Positions 35,272-43,287 of a stretch of 64,000 bases of DNA are shown in pieces (the stretch's first letter is position 1; each line of letters opens with the position of its first letter). Under the pieces are notes generated by a model. That model was not told the origin of the DNA. It searched no databases and was given only the letters and a program-made list of their open reading frames with translations. The position numbers and the translations under genes are program-made. Source of the DNA: Streptomyces fuscichromogenes (lineage in GTDB: Bacteria; Actinomycetota; Actinomycetes; Streptomycetales; Streptomycetaceae); NCBI RefSeq assembly GCF_014645815.1, contig NZ_BMML01000003.1, positions 434,001 through 498,000 on the forward strand, in the 5' to 3' direction.

Positions 35272-36866
35272 CCACCATGGCTGATGTGCCCCAGCTTCCG
35301 TACCGGCCAACGGTGCCGGCCGTACTACGACGGGCCGCCGACCGCTTCGGCGACGACGACTACATCGTCCTGCCCGATCGCCGGATCTCCTTCCGGCAGG
35401 CCGAGATCGCCTCGCGGCGGCTCGCCAAGGAACTCCTCGCCTCCGGCGCGGGCAAGGGAACCCGGGTCGGCATCCACCTGCCCAGCGGTCCGGAGTGGGC
35501 GGTGGCATTCCTGGCGGTCACCCGGATCGGTGCCATCGCGATGCCGTTCAGCACCCTGTACCGGCCCCCCGAACTGCGCGCGGCCATCCGCGCCGGGGAC
35601 GTCTCGGTGCTGGTGTCCGCTCCGTTACTGCTCGGGAAGGACAACGAGACTCAGCTGGAGGACGCGATCTCCGCCCTGGGGCGTTCCTCTCCAGGCCGGT
35701 TGCGGGATCCGGAGGTTCCCTATCTGCGGTCGGTACGCCTGGTGGGCGACAGCACCCGGGCCTGGGCGGAGCCGTTCGGCATCCGCACCGAGGGCGGCGA
35801 GGAGGAGATCGGAGGCGTCGAGGACCGGCTCCTGCGAGCCGTCGAGGCCGAAGTCACGCCCGCCGACCAAGGTGTGGTCGTCTTCACCTCGGGGACGACC
35901 GCCGATCCCAAGGCCGTCGTCCACAGCCAGGGCGCGGTACTGCGCAAGACCGCCCCGACGGCCGACGCCGCACTGAACGCGATCTTCGGCGGGCGGGTGC
36001 TCTGCCTCATGCCGTTCTTCTGGATCGGCGGGATGCAGGAGATGCTGGCCGCACTTCACAGCGGCGCCGCGATACTGACGCTCGAACGCCTCGACGCGGC
36101 CGCCGGCCTGGACCTCGGCCGCCGGGAGCGCGCCACCAGTGTGATGGGCAACCCGCAGACGATGCGGTCCCTGCTCGGGGCCACCGACCTGGAGTCGGTG
36201 ATCCCCTCGCTACGGGATCTGCCCGAACGCCCCTGGGACGGTCCGCCCAGCAGCAGAGGGCAGATCCCCAACGGCATCGGCATGACGGAGACCTTCGGCG
36301 GATGGAACGCGGTCCGGGGGTTCGAATGCCGAGTGGTGGACCCGGTGACGGGGGACCTCCTCGGGGAGGGTGCGGTCGGGGAGTTCCAGGTGCGCGGCTA
36401 CTCCCTCATGCAGGGCCTGTACAAGCACGAGCGGGAGGAGGTCTTCACTCCGGACGGCTTCTATGCCACCGGAGACCTCGGCTACACCGAGAAGGGGCAG
36501 TTCTATTTCTCGGCCCGTCTCAAGGACATGATCAAGACCAAGGGCGCGAATGTCGCCCCGGCGGAGGTGGAGACGGTCCTGAACCGTCGGCCCGAGGTCC
36601 GCGTCTCGTTCGTCGTCGGACTTCCGCACGAGGCCCACGGCGAACAGGTGGTCGCCGGGGTCGTCGCCGAGCACGGTCACGTTCTCGACGTCGAGGCGCT
36701 CCTGGAGGAGTGCCGCGTTGCCCTCTCGCCCTTCAAGGTGCCCACCGACATCCACGTTCTCGCGGACACCGACATTCCGGTGCTCGCGAGCAACAAGCCC
36801 GACCGCCGTGCGATCGCGACGCTCCTCGCCACGCGCCAGAGCCTCGCCCGCCGCCGTCCGGTGTGA
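35268..36866 (+). CDS. AMP-forming acyl-CoA ligase
   Basis: A 532-aa ANL-superfamily enzyme that activates a carboxylic acid with ATP and CoA. Motifs are FTSGTTADPKAVVHS (P-loop), IGMTETFGGWN, YATGDLGYTEKG, the hinge RLKDMIKTKGANVAPAEVE and the terminal ASNKPDRRA with the catalytic Lys. The segment before the TET motif is about 10-15 residues shorter than usual. A rare TTA codon sits at 35625-35627. GTG at 35268 overlaps the hydratase stop; ATG 35277 is an alternative. Confidence 0.92.
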   Translation: MTTMADVPQLPYRPTVPAVLRRAADRFGDDDYIVLPDRRISFRQAEIASRRLAKELLASGAGKGTRVGIHLPSGPEWAVAFLAVTRIGAIAMPFSTLYRPPELRAAIRAGDVSVLVSAPLLLGKDNETQLEDAISALGRSSPGRLRDPEVPYLRSVRLVGDSTRAWAEPFGIRTEGGEEEIGGVEDRLLRAVEAEVTPADQGVVVFTSGTTADPKAVVHSQGAVLRKTAPTADAALNAIFGGRVLCLMPFFWIGGMQEMLAALHSGAAILTLERLDAAAGLDLGRRERATSVMGNPQTMRSLLGATDLESVIPSLRDLPERPWDGPPSSRGQIPNGIGMTETFGGWNAVRGFECRVVDPVTGDLLGEGAVGEFQVRGYSLMQGLYKHEREEVFTPDGFYATGDLGYTEKGQFYFSARLKDMIKTKGANVAPAEVETVLNRRPEVRVSFVVGLPHEAHGEQVVAGVVAEHGHVLDVEALLEECRVALSPFKVPTDIHVLADTDIPVLASNKPDRRAIATLLATRQSLARRRPV

Positions 36867-36896
36867 GCCTACGACCGGAAGGGGCGCCCGGCACTG

Positions 36897-37340
36897 GTGG
36901 ACAAGAAGCTGCTCTTGGACCGCCACGATGTCGCGGAGCCGCTCGCCCTGCTCGAACCCCAGGACTTCCGCACCGTGCCGTGCCGGGTCGGGTCGGCCCG
37001 GTGCGGACCAGGCGTTGGTCTTCACCCTGTCCGGCTGGATGCCCGGCGGTGGCGGCGAAGTGCTCGGCGTTGGTCTGGCCACCAGAACGAGCACGACCCC
37101 AGGGGCACACGACATCGGCATCTGGCGATTGTCACTGGACGGTCGGGCGGTCTGGGAACGGCTCACCTACTTCACCGCATTCGACGGCCACGGCGTCAAC
37201 CAGCCGGTGATCTCCCCGACTTCCGGTGGATGGTCTTCGACATGAGGAAGTCGGACTCCGACCATGGTGACGCCGAGGCGCTCCTGGTCTTCGACCTCAG
37301 GGCACGGGACGCGAGCGGCCAGGGAACCTTCTCGACCGAA
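36897..37340 (+). pseudogene. remnant of a WD40-like (PD40) beta-propeller protein
   Basis: Fragments in two frames fit one protein: IGIWRLSLDGRAVWERLTYF, then TAFDGHGVNQPVISP, then in the next frame FRWMVFDMRKSDSDHGDAEA and LLVFDL. This matches TolB-like PD40 blades (HPSVSPDGKWLVF). The frame breaks near 37215, and the start GTG 36897 is followed by a scrambled stretch. It lies opposite to and before the APH-like gene. Confidence 0.55.
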
Positions 37341-37369
37341 CCGGACCGTCTGCCGCCGTACTCCCCGGC

Positions 37370-38410
37370 TCACCGGACCACCGAGAGTCCCTGCTCGATC
37401 CTCGAGACCACCTCGGCGCGGTACGCCTCCAGGCCGTCGGGCCGCTCGCCCAGCTGTCCGTCGAGATACCGCCGGTAGACCCCGGCGAGGATGGCGGCGG
37501 ACCGCCAGGCAGTGAAGGCGCGCCAGTAGTCGAGCTCCTCGATCGGGCGCCCGGACTGCCGGGCGTAGTAGGCCGCGAGCTCCTCGCCGCTCGCGAAGCC
37601 GGGAAGCGCGGCGATCGGCTGGGCGAATCCGGGCCGGAGGTCGGGCGCGGTCCACGAGCGCAGGAAGTAGGCGAGGTCCAGCAGCGGTTCGCCGAGCGTG
37701 CACAGTTCCCAGTCCAGGACCGCCTGTACCGAGCCGGCTCGGTCGGTCAGGGTGTTGCCGAGCCGGAAGTCGCCATGGACCAGATGGGGTCCCGTCTCCT
37801 CGGGCCGATGCGCCGTCAGCCATGCGTGGAGCCGGGCCATTCCGCCGAGGTCGCCGAGACGGGCCGCCTGCCACTGTCCGGCCCAGCGCTGGAGCTGCCG
37901 GTCGAGGTAGCCGCTGCGGCGGGCCAGCCCGCCGAGTCCTACGGCGTCGATGTCGATGTGGTGCACGGCCACCAGTGCGTCGACCAGGGAGGTTCCGGCG
38001 CGGTCGCGAGCGTCCGCGCCGGGCAGCAGGGCGTCCGCGTCGGCGGCCGTGTTCACCACGACTCCTTCGACGTACTCCATCACGTAGAAGGGGGCGCCCG
38101 TGATGCGTTCGTCGTCGCAGGCTCCGAGCATGCGGGGAACGGGAACGCCGGTGCCGGCCACCCGAAGCATCACCTCGTGCTCGCGGACGACGTCATGGGC
38201 GGTCGCGAGGAGTCGGCCGACAGGGGGGCGGCGCAGCACCCAACGCCTGCCGTCGAGGTCGTCGACCAGATAGGTGAGGTTCGAATGTCCGCCGGTGATG
38301 CGTGTGTAGCGGAAAGGCGGTCGGGCGCCCGGCAGATGACGGGTGAGCCAGCGCTCGACCGGTTCGGCGGCGATTCCGAGTGGATCCGTAGTCGTCGACG
38401 CAGCGTCCAC
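37370..38410 (-). CDS. APH-like phosphotransferase (ACAD10/11-associated kinase type)
   Basis: A 346-aa aminoglycoside-phosphotransferase-fold kinase. Visible parts are ITGGHSNLTYLVDDLDGRRW and VLRRPP (nucleotide site with Lys/Arg), MEYVEGVVV, the Brenner motif LVHGDFRLGNTL and VLDWELCTLGEPLLDLAYFL (DFG-like). This group is fused to the ACAD domain in vertebrate ACAD10/11 and phosphorylates hydroxyacyl-CoAs. GTG at 38410. It is divergent from an ACAD gene, and an ACAD10/11-like gene lies at 28815. Confidence 0.9.
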   Translation of the reverse strand: MDAASTTTDPLGIAAEPVERWLTRHLPGARPPFRYTRITGGHSNLTYLVDDLDGRRWVLRRPPVGRLLATAHDVVREHEVMLRVAGTGVPVPRMLGACDDERITGAPFYVMEYVEGVVVNTAADADALLPGADARDRAGTSLVDALVAVHHIDIDAVGLGGLARRSGYLDRQLQRWAGQWQAARLGDLGGMARLHAWLTAHRPEETGPHLVHGDFRLGNTLTDRAGSVQAVLDWELCTLGEPLLDLAYFLRSWTAPDLRPGFAQPIAALPGFASGEELAAYYARQSGRPIEELDYWRAFTAWRSAAILAGVYRRYLDGQLGERPDGLEAYRAEVVSRIEQGLSVVR

Positions 38411-38470
38411 GGGGGGCCTCTCTCCCTGGCAGGGTGTCGTCAGGTGCCGACTGCTCCCGACGCGTTGCGT

Positions 38471-38494
38471 AAGACCTAAATGATTTATAGTCTT
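38471..38494. promoter_or_regulatory. AAGAC-N14-GTCTT dyad containing CTAAATGATTTATAG
   Basis: The dyad AAGAC (38471-38475) / GTCTT (38490-38494) encloses the AT-rich element 38476-38490. It lies in the divergent gap between the kinase and ACAD genes, about 60 bp from each start, as expected for a shared operator. Confidence 0.55.
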
Positions 38495-38546
38495 AAGGTT
38501 ATTTGGGAGGCAAGCCCGTGCGCCACGGCCGAGAGGTTCGGGATCG

Positions 38547-39701
38547 ATGACAGCGAAGACCGGCCCGTATGACGGGCCTGGGGGCCTTGGGCGTTTCCAG
38601 ACCGAGCTGACGGCGTGGCTCGATGAGAACGACGCCTTCTTCCCGCGGCGTGCCGCCGGCATGTCGCTGGCCGGCGAGGTGGCGCGGAGCCGGGCCAACC
38701 AACACCGGCTGTGGCAGGCGGGCTGGCTCCGGCACGGCTGGCCGGAGTCGGTCGGGGGCATGGGCGGCTCGCGTCTGTTCAGGGCTGCCGTGACGGAGGA
38801 AGCCGCCCGGCGGGGGCTGTACTACGACACCCTCGCCGCGGTCGGCGAGGTCCTCGGTCCGACCGTGATCGAGGCCGCGCCCGACTTGGCACGGCGGTAC
38901 ATCACGCCGTTCCTCGACGGCACGGAGGGCTGGTGCCAGGGGTTCTCGGAGCCGGAGGCCGGCAGCGATCTCGCGTCGCTGCGTTGCCGGGCGGTCGACG
39001 CCGGCGACCACTGGGTCGTCGACGGGCAGAAACTCTGGACGAGTTACGCCCAGTTCGCGTCGCGCATGGTCCTGCTGGCGCGTACCGGCACCACCGAAGA
39101 CCGCCACCGCGGGATCACCGCGCTGCTCGTCGACATGGGCTCGCCGGGGATGACGGTCCGCCCTCTGCACGGGATCAACGACATGGCGGAGTTCTCGGAG
39201 ACCTTCTTCGACTCGGTCCGGGTGCCCAAGGACCGCGTGATCGGTGAGGTCAACGGCGGCTGGTCCGTCGCGATGCGGATGCTGCGGTCCGAACGTGGTG
39301 GAATCTTCTGGATGCTCTCGGCCTGGCTCCTCGAAGAGCTGGAGCGCCTGGCGGGCACGGCGGGCCTCACCGCCGCCGATGACGAGGCGGTAGGGCGGCT
39401 GTTCGCCACCGTCGCGGCTCTGCGGGCGCGCAGCTGGACGACACAGCACCGGCTGGCGGCCGACGGCATCGAGACCCCCGAGACCTCGATCGACAAGATC
39501 CTCATGGCGACGGCCGAGCAGGAGCTGTTCGATCTGGTCCGGACCTCGCTCGACGGCGTACTCGAGTTCGCGGACACCGACGAGGCGGTGTGGCTGCGCT
39601 CGTCGTACATGTACTCACGGGCGGCGTCCGTGTACGGCGGCACGGCCGAGATCCAGCGGAACATCGTCGCCGACCAGCTCCTGGGACTGCGCGGCGCGTG
39701 A
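38547..39701 (+). CDS. acyl-CoA dehydrogenase
   Basis: A 384-aa ACAD with WCQGFSEPEAGSDLASLRCR, KLWTSYAQFASRMVLLARTG, and the terminal SVYGGTAEIQRNIVADQLLG. The catalytic Glu position is Gly (YGGT), a pattern frequent in actinobacterial steroid- and terpenoid-type FadE subunits whose base lies elsewhere or in a partner. It is divergent from the kinase gene and followed by the VOC gene 74 bp downstream. Confidence 0.92.
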   Translation: MTAKTGPYDGPGGLGRFQTELTAWLDENDAFFPRRAAGMSLAGEVARSRANQHRLWQAGWLRHGWPESVGGMGGSRLFRAAVTEEAARRGLYYDTLAAVGEVLGPTVIEAAPDLARRYITPFLDGTEGWCQGFSEPEAGSDLASLRCRAVDAGDHWVVDGQKLWTSYAQFASRMVLLARTGTTEDRHRGITALLVDMGSPGMTVRPLHGINDMAEFSETFFDSVRVPKDRVIGEVNGGWSVAMRMLRSERGGIFWMLSAWLLEELERLAGTAGLTAADDEAVGRLFATVAALRARSWTTQHRLAADGIETPETSIDKILMATAEQELFDLVRTSLDGVLEFADTDEAVWLRSSYMYSRAASVYGGTAEIQRNIVADQLLGLRGA

Positions 39702-39775
39702 CACGCAGCGGGTTCGCCCGCTCGCCCTGGTCGAGGACCACCCATGGCCGCGGAGGCGGCGGAAGGGAGCCGAGG

Positions 39776-40303
39776 ATGATCGTCCCTGGCGACATGTTCG
39801 AGATCTGCTTCGTCGTACGGAACCTCGAAGCCGCGGTGGAGCAGTACCACAAGGCGTTCGGTTACACGTTCTCCGTGATCCTCGACGGCGTGCTGCCGAC
39901 CAGGGAGGCCGCCACCCAGGACGACTCGGTGCCGCCGTTGCGCATGGCGGTCTCCCGTGAACAGCATCCCCAGATCGAGCTGCTGGAAGCGGTGCCCGGT
40001 ACCCATCTCGTACCCCCGGCCGGGACCGGCCTGCACCATCTGGGCTACTACGTCGACGACCTCAGCGCGGCATCGCGGGCGCTCGCCGCTCTCGGGGTCC
40101 CACTGGTCAGAGGCGGAGTGGCCGACGGGGTGTCGCCGGTGTCCTGGGCCTACCACGCGATGGGGGACGGCACCCTGGTCGAGCTGGTCGACCGCCAGTC
40201 CGCACCGTTGCGGGCGATGATCACCGTGGGCCAGGTGCCGCCGTCACCGTGGGCACGTCAGGTCATCAGGCTTGCCGACGGGTGGCGTCCGGCGGATTCC
40301 TGA
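39776..40303 (+). CDS. VOC-superfamily (glyoxalase-like) protein
   Basis: A 175-aa vicinal-oxygen-chelate protein with FEICFVVRNLEAAVEQYHKA (first beta-alpha-beta unit), PQIELLEAVPG, and LHHLGYYVDDLSAASRALAA with the metal-site His. Members include methylmalonyl-CoA epimerases, dioxygenases and isomerases. ATG at 39776 has GGAAGGGAG about 6 bases upstream. It shares the transcript with the ACAD at 38547 and ends in a strong terminator. Confidence 0.86.
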   Translation: MIVPGDMFEICFVVRNLEAAVEQYHKAFGYTFSVILDGVLPTREAATQDDSVPPLRMAVSREQHPQIELLEAVPGTHLVPPAGTGLHHLGYYVDDLSAASRALAALGVPLVRGGVADGVSPVSWAYHAMGDGTLVELVDRQSAPLRAMITVGQVPPSPWARQVIRLADGWRPADS

Positions 40304-40358
40304 ACGAGTGCGGGACCGTCTGCCCTTCGGCCGGCGAACGGTCCCGCCCCCGCTCGTT
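40303..40358. terminator. bidirectional terminator between VOC and lyase genes
   Basis: GCGGGACCGT (40310-40319) and ACGGTCCCGC (40338-40347) form a perfect 10-bp stem, extended by AACGAG (40303-40308) with CTCGTT (40353-40358). It begins within the VOC stop codon and ends 4 bp from the stop of the convergent HMG-CoA lyase gene. Confidence 0.85.
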
Positions 40359-40361
40359 GTG

Positions 40362-41312
40362 CTACGTCATCGCCTGCGTGATCGCCTGTGCCGCCCGTGA
40401 GGGCGAGGGACGTCCCAGGTGCCCGGCCAGCCAGGCCGACGTCCCGGCGAGCGCGTGCAGGTCGATGCCGGTCTCGATACCCAGGCCATGGAGATGCCAC
40501 AGGAGGTCCTCGGTGGCCAGGTTCCCGGTCGACGAGCCGGCGAAGGGGCATCCGCCGAGTCCGCCGGCCGAGGCGTCGACGACTGTGACGCCTCGGGTGA
40601 TGGCGGCGGAGGCGTTGGCGAGTGCCTGACCGTAGGTGTCGTGCAGGTGCACGGCGAGCCGGTCCATGCCGATGCCGGCCGCCACGACGGCGTCGATCAG
40701 CGCGACGGTCTGTCCGGGCGTGCCCACCCCGATCGTGTCGCCGAGCGAGAGCTCGGTGCATCCCAGGTCGTCGAGACGACGGGCGACCGCCACCGCTTGT
40801 TCGACGGGAACCGCACCTTCCCACGGGTCGCCGCACGCCATGGAGAAGTAGCCGCGCACGGCAAGGCCGTTGCGGCGTGCGTACTCGACCACAGGCTCGA
40901 ACATGCGGAGACTCTCGTCGACGGAGCGTCCCAGGTTGCGCCGAGAGAAGGTCTCGGTGCAGCTGGCGAACACGGCTATCTCCCGCACGCCCGCGTCGAC
41001 GGCACGGCGAACGGCCTTCTCGTTCGGCGTCAGCACCACTGTCCGCACCTCCTCCGGGAGGTCCAGCCGGCGCAGCAGCTCCTCTGCGTCGGCAAGTTGT
41101 GGTACCCGGTCGGGACGCACCAGTGATGTCAGTTCGAGGGCTCGTACACCCGCGTCGACGAGGCGTTCGACGAATTCCGCCTTGACCTCGACGGGCACTG
41201 GCGTCGCCTCGTTCTGAAGGCCGTCACGGGGCCCGACCTCGAACACCGTCACGCGCGACGGCAGTTTCGCCGAACCGACCTTCAGCGGTGTGCTCACTGC
41301 ACTGGTCGACAT
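40362..41312 (-). CDS. hydroxymethylglutaryl-CoA lyase family protein
   Basis: A 316-aa TIM-barrel lyase with EVGPRDGLQNE (residues 25-35), the metal-site HLHDTYGQALAN, and GLGGCPFAGSSTGNLATED near residue 255, whose Cys is the family's catalytic residue. It would cleave HMG-CoA, or a longer 3-hydroxy-3-alkylglutaryl-CoA, to acetyl-CoA and a keto acid. The usual GATGN reads SSTGN. It is the third gene of an operon with the CoA-transferase and MaoC-like genes, 22 bp downstream of the latter. Confidence 0.92.
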   Translation of the reverse strand: MSTSAVSTPLKVGSAKLPSRVTVFEVGPRDGLQNEATPVPVEVKAEFVERLVDAGVRALELTSLVRPDRVPQLADAEELLRRLDLPEEVRTVVLTPNEKAVRRAVDAGVREIAVFASCTETFSRRNLGRSVDESLRMFEPVVEYARRNGLAVRGYFSMACGDPWEGAVPVEQAVAVARRLDDLGCTELSLGDTIGVGTPGQTVALIDAVVAAGIGMDRLAVHLHDTYGQALANASAAITRGVTVVDASAGGLGGCPFAGSSTGNLATEDLLWHLHGLGIETGIDLHALAGTSAWLAGHLGRPSPSRAAQAITQAMT

Positions 41313-41334
41313 ACCTGTCCTCCTGGATGGCCCA

Positions 41335-41829
41335 TCACTGTTCCGACTGGTCGACGCCGGTCTCCGCGGGTGCTCGAAGGACGAGCGCGGCGCGCCGCGC
41401 CGCGCAGACGAGGACGCCGCGCTGATTGCGGCCCGAGTGCTCGAACATCACGATTCCCTGCCCCGGTCGGCTTCTTGACGGCCGGACACTCACGACCTCG
41501 GTGCTCGCGTAGACGGTGTCGCCGATGAAGACGGGCGCGGGGAAGGTGACCTTCTCGAAGCCGAGGTTTCCCACCGTCGTGCCGTCGGTGAGGTCCGCGA
41601 CGCTCAGGCCGACCACGGTGGCCAGAGTGAACATACTGTTGACGAGGCGCTGACCGAACTCCTGGTGGGCCGCGAACTCGGCATCCAGGTGCAGGCTCTG
41701 GGTGTTCATCGACAGCACCGAGAGCAGCAGATTGTCGGCCTCGGTGATCGTCCGTCCGGGACGGTGCTCGAACACGTCGCCTGGGTGCAGTTCCTCGAGG
41801 TAGCGCCCTCTGCGCTGATGAACGGTCAT
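41335..41829 (-). CDS. MaoC-like hotdog dehydratase
   Basis: A 164-aa single-hotdog protein with FEHRPGRTITEADNLLLSVL at residues 20-39, DAEFAAHQEFGQRLVNSMFT and GDTVYASTEVVSVRPSRSRP. The catalytic Asp/His pair of R-specific hydratases reads EADN and a weaker His region, as in mesaconyl/beta-methylmalyl-type dehydratases. ATG at 41829 overlaps the CoA-transferase stop (ATGA), so the two are coupled. Confidence 0.87.
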   Translation of the reverse strand: MTVHQRRGRYLEELHPGDVFEHRPGRTITEADNLLLSVLSMNTQSLHLDAEFAAHQEFGQRLVNSMFTLATVVGLSVADLTDGTTVGNLGFEKVTFPAPVFIGDTVYASTEVVSVRPSRSRPGQGIVMFEHSGRNQRGVLVCAARRAALVLRAPAETGVDQSEQ

Positions 41830-43082
41830 CGCAGGTCCGCCTTTCCGGCCGCGATCGTCTCTCGATGCTGTGGGGCGGCGATGTTCGCCAGTGACTCGGC
41901 CCGCTCGCGCATCGACAGGCCGGCGAGCCGGGCGACGCCGTGCTCGGTCACGACCACGTCGACCATCGCCTTCGGCAGGCTCGTCGGCGTGCTCTCGGCC
42001 AGGCGGGCGACGATGCGCGAGGTCGTGCCGTCCGGTGTCGTCGACGGCAGCGCGATGATCCGCAGTCCGCCCGGGGAGTGAGTGGCCGCCTCGACGAAGT
42101 CGATGCTGCCCCCGACTCCGGAGATCCGACGGCCGCGGACCAGCTCCGCATTGACCTGTCCGGACACGTCCACCTCGATGGCGGAATTGACCGAGACCAG
42201 CCGGTCGTGGTGTGCGAGAAGGGCCGGTGTGTGCGCGGTGGCCGACTCGAAGACGCCCACGGCCGGGTTGCCGTCGGCGAAGTCCATGACGCGTCTGGTG
42301 CCGAGGATGTCGGGGGTGCTGATCGCCGGGCCTGCGCGGCCCAGGTCCAGATCGAGCAAGCCGCGCTCGAAGAGGTCGGCCATGCCGTCCGAACCCATGC
42401 CGACGAACCGCAGCCCGCCCAGCTCCGCATCGGCGAGCGCGCCGAGGAGCGCCTCGGGCACCGTGCCGATTCCGAGCTGGAGCGTGGGCTTCGACGGCAG
42501 CAGCTCCAGTACGTGTCCGGCGATCGCCCGGGTCACCTCTGTCTGCCGCGCCGGTGGATGGACGGGCATGGGAGTCGTGGACTCGGTGACCGCGTCGAAG
42601 CACGAGAGGTGAACCGGCGTGTCGCCGAAGGTGTGCGGGACGGCGGGATCGATCTCGGCGATCCTGGTCCCGGCCGTGGCCAGAGCGGCGCGTGCGTAGC
42701 CGGCCGACGCCCCCAGACTGCACCAGCCGTGACGATCGGGCGGCGAGACGCGGACCATGGCGACATCGGGCGACCACGCACGCAGCTGTGACGGTACGGC
42801 GGAAGCGCGCAGTGGTATGTACTCGGCGGTGCCCTGGTCCAGTTGGTGTGCGAGTGCGGCGGTGGGGTGCCAGGTCCGGAGCCGGAGAGCTCCGCGGTCG
42901 AGAGCGGGCAGCAGGACCTCCGGATCGAGGAGCAGCCCGGCGAGCAAGGTGACACCCCGAGGGCCCGCCTCGTCGGCGAGGGTCGCGAGCAGCGACGTCG
43001 GTGTGCCGCACGCCGGCGCCACCACCACCGTCGCGCCGGCCGGGATACGCGCCACCGTTGCCGCCGAGGTCGACGTCTTCAT
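41826..43082 (-). CDS. CoA-transferase, acetyl-CoA hydrolase/4-hydroxybutyrate type
   Basis: A 418-aa family I CoA-transferase. It shows LQLGIGTVPEALLGALADAE, the GMGSDGMADLFERGL helix, SVNSAIEVDVSGQVNAE with the catalytic Glu, and GVGGSIDFVEAATHSPGG. It would transfer CoA between acetyl-CoA or a pathway product and the substrate acid. ATG at 43082 has GGGAGG 5 bases upstream. It is divergent from the SDR operon at 43288, with two AT-rich elements between. Confidence 0.9.
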   Translation of the reverse strand: MKTSTSAATVARIPAGATVVVAPACGTPTSLLATLADEAGPRGVTLLAGLLLDPEVLLPALDRGALRLRTWHPTAALAHQLDQGTAEYIPLRASAVPSQLRAWSPDVAMVRVSPPDRHGWCSLGASAGYARAALATAGTRIAEIDPAVPHTFGDTPVHLSCFDAVTESTTPMPVHPPARQTEVTRAIAGHVLELLPSKPTLQLGIGTVPEALLGALADAELGGLRFVGMGSDGMADLFERGLLDLDLGRAGPAISTPDILGTRRVMDFADGNPAVGVFESATAHTPALLAHHDRLVSVNSAIEVDVSGQVNAELVRGRRISGVGGSIDFVEAATHSPGGLRIIALPSTTPDGTTSRIVARLAESTPTSLPKAMVDVVVTEHGVARLAGLSMRERAESLANIAAPQHRETIAAGKADLR

Positions 43083-43113
43083 GCAGCCTCCCAACGGAAA
43101 GACTCTCAATGAA

Positions 43114-43128
43114 CTAAAACTTTAATAG
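43114..43128. promoter_or_regulatory. CTAAAACTTTAATAG element before CoA-transferase operon
   Basis: AT-rich 15-mer 31 bp upstream of the CoA-transferase ATG, similar to CTAAATGATTTATAG at 38476 and to the reverse complement of the 31183 element. A shorter version, CTATTTTTTAG, lies at 43173-43183 toward the divergent SDR gene. Confidence 0.5.
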
Positions 43129-43172
43129 ATTGGCGTCCTCGGTGCACTCATGTGACAGCCTACGAAACCATG

Positions 43173-43183
43173 CTATTTTTTAG
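43173..43183. promoter_or_regulatory. CTATTTTTTAG dyad in the divergent gap
   Basis: An AT-rich 11-mer with CTA/TAG ends, 105 bp before the SDR start and 90 bp from the CoA-transferase start. It may be a second half of the same operator region as 43114-43128. Confidence 0.4.
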
Positions 43184-43287
43184 AAGATTCGACGCTGGGT
43201 CCCGTGAGTCCGACACTCCGTCACCGGGAGCACAGGACGATCTGCCGGGGCCTCGCTCCCAGTGGTGCGGAAGGGGCTGAACTGAAC

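Noticed and set aside
35495..37210. A 571-codon forward frame in the ligase region
   Set aside because: It is a shifted frame of the acyl-CoA ligase and has no recognisable domain.
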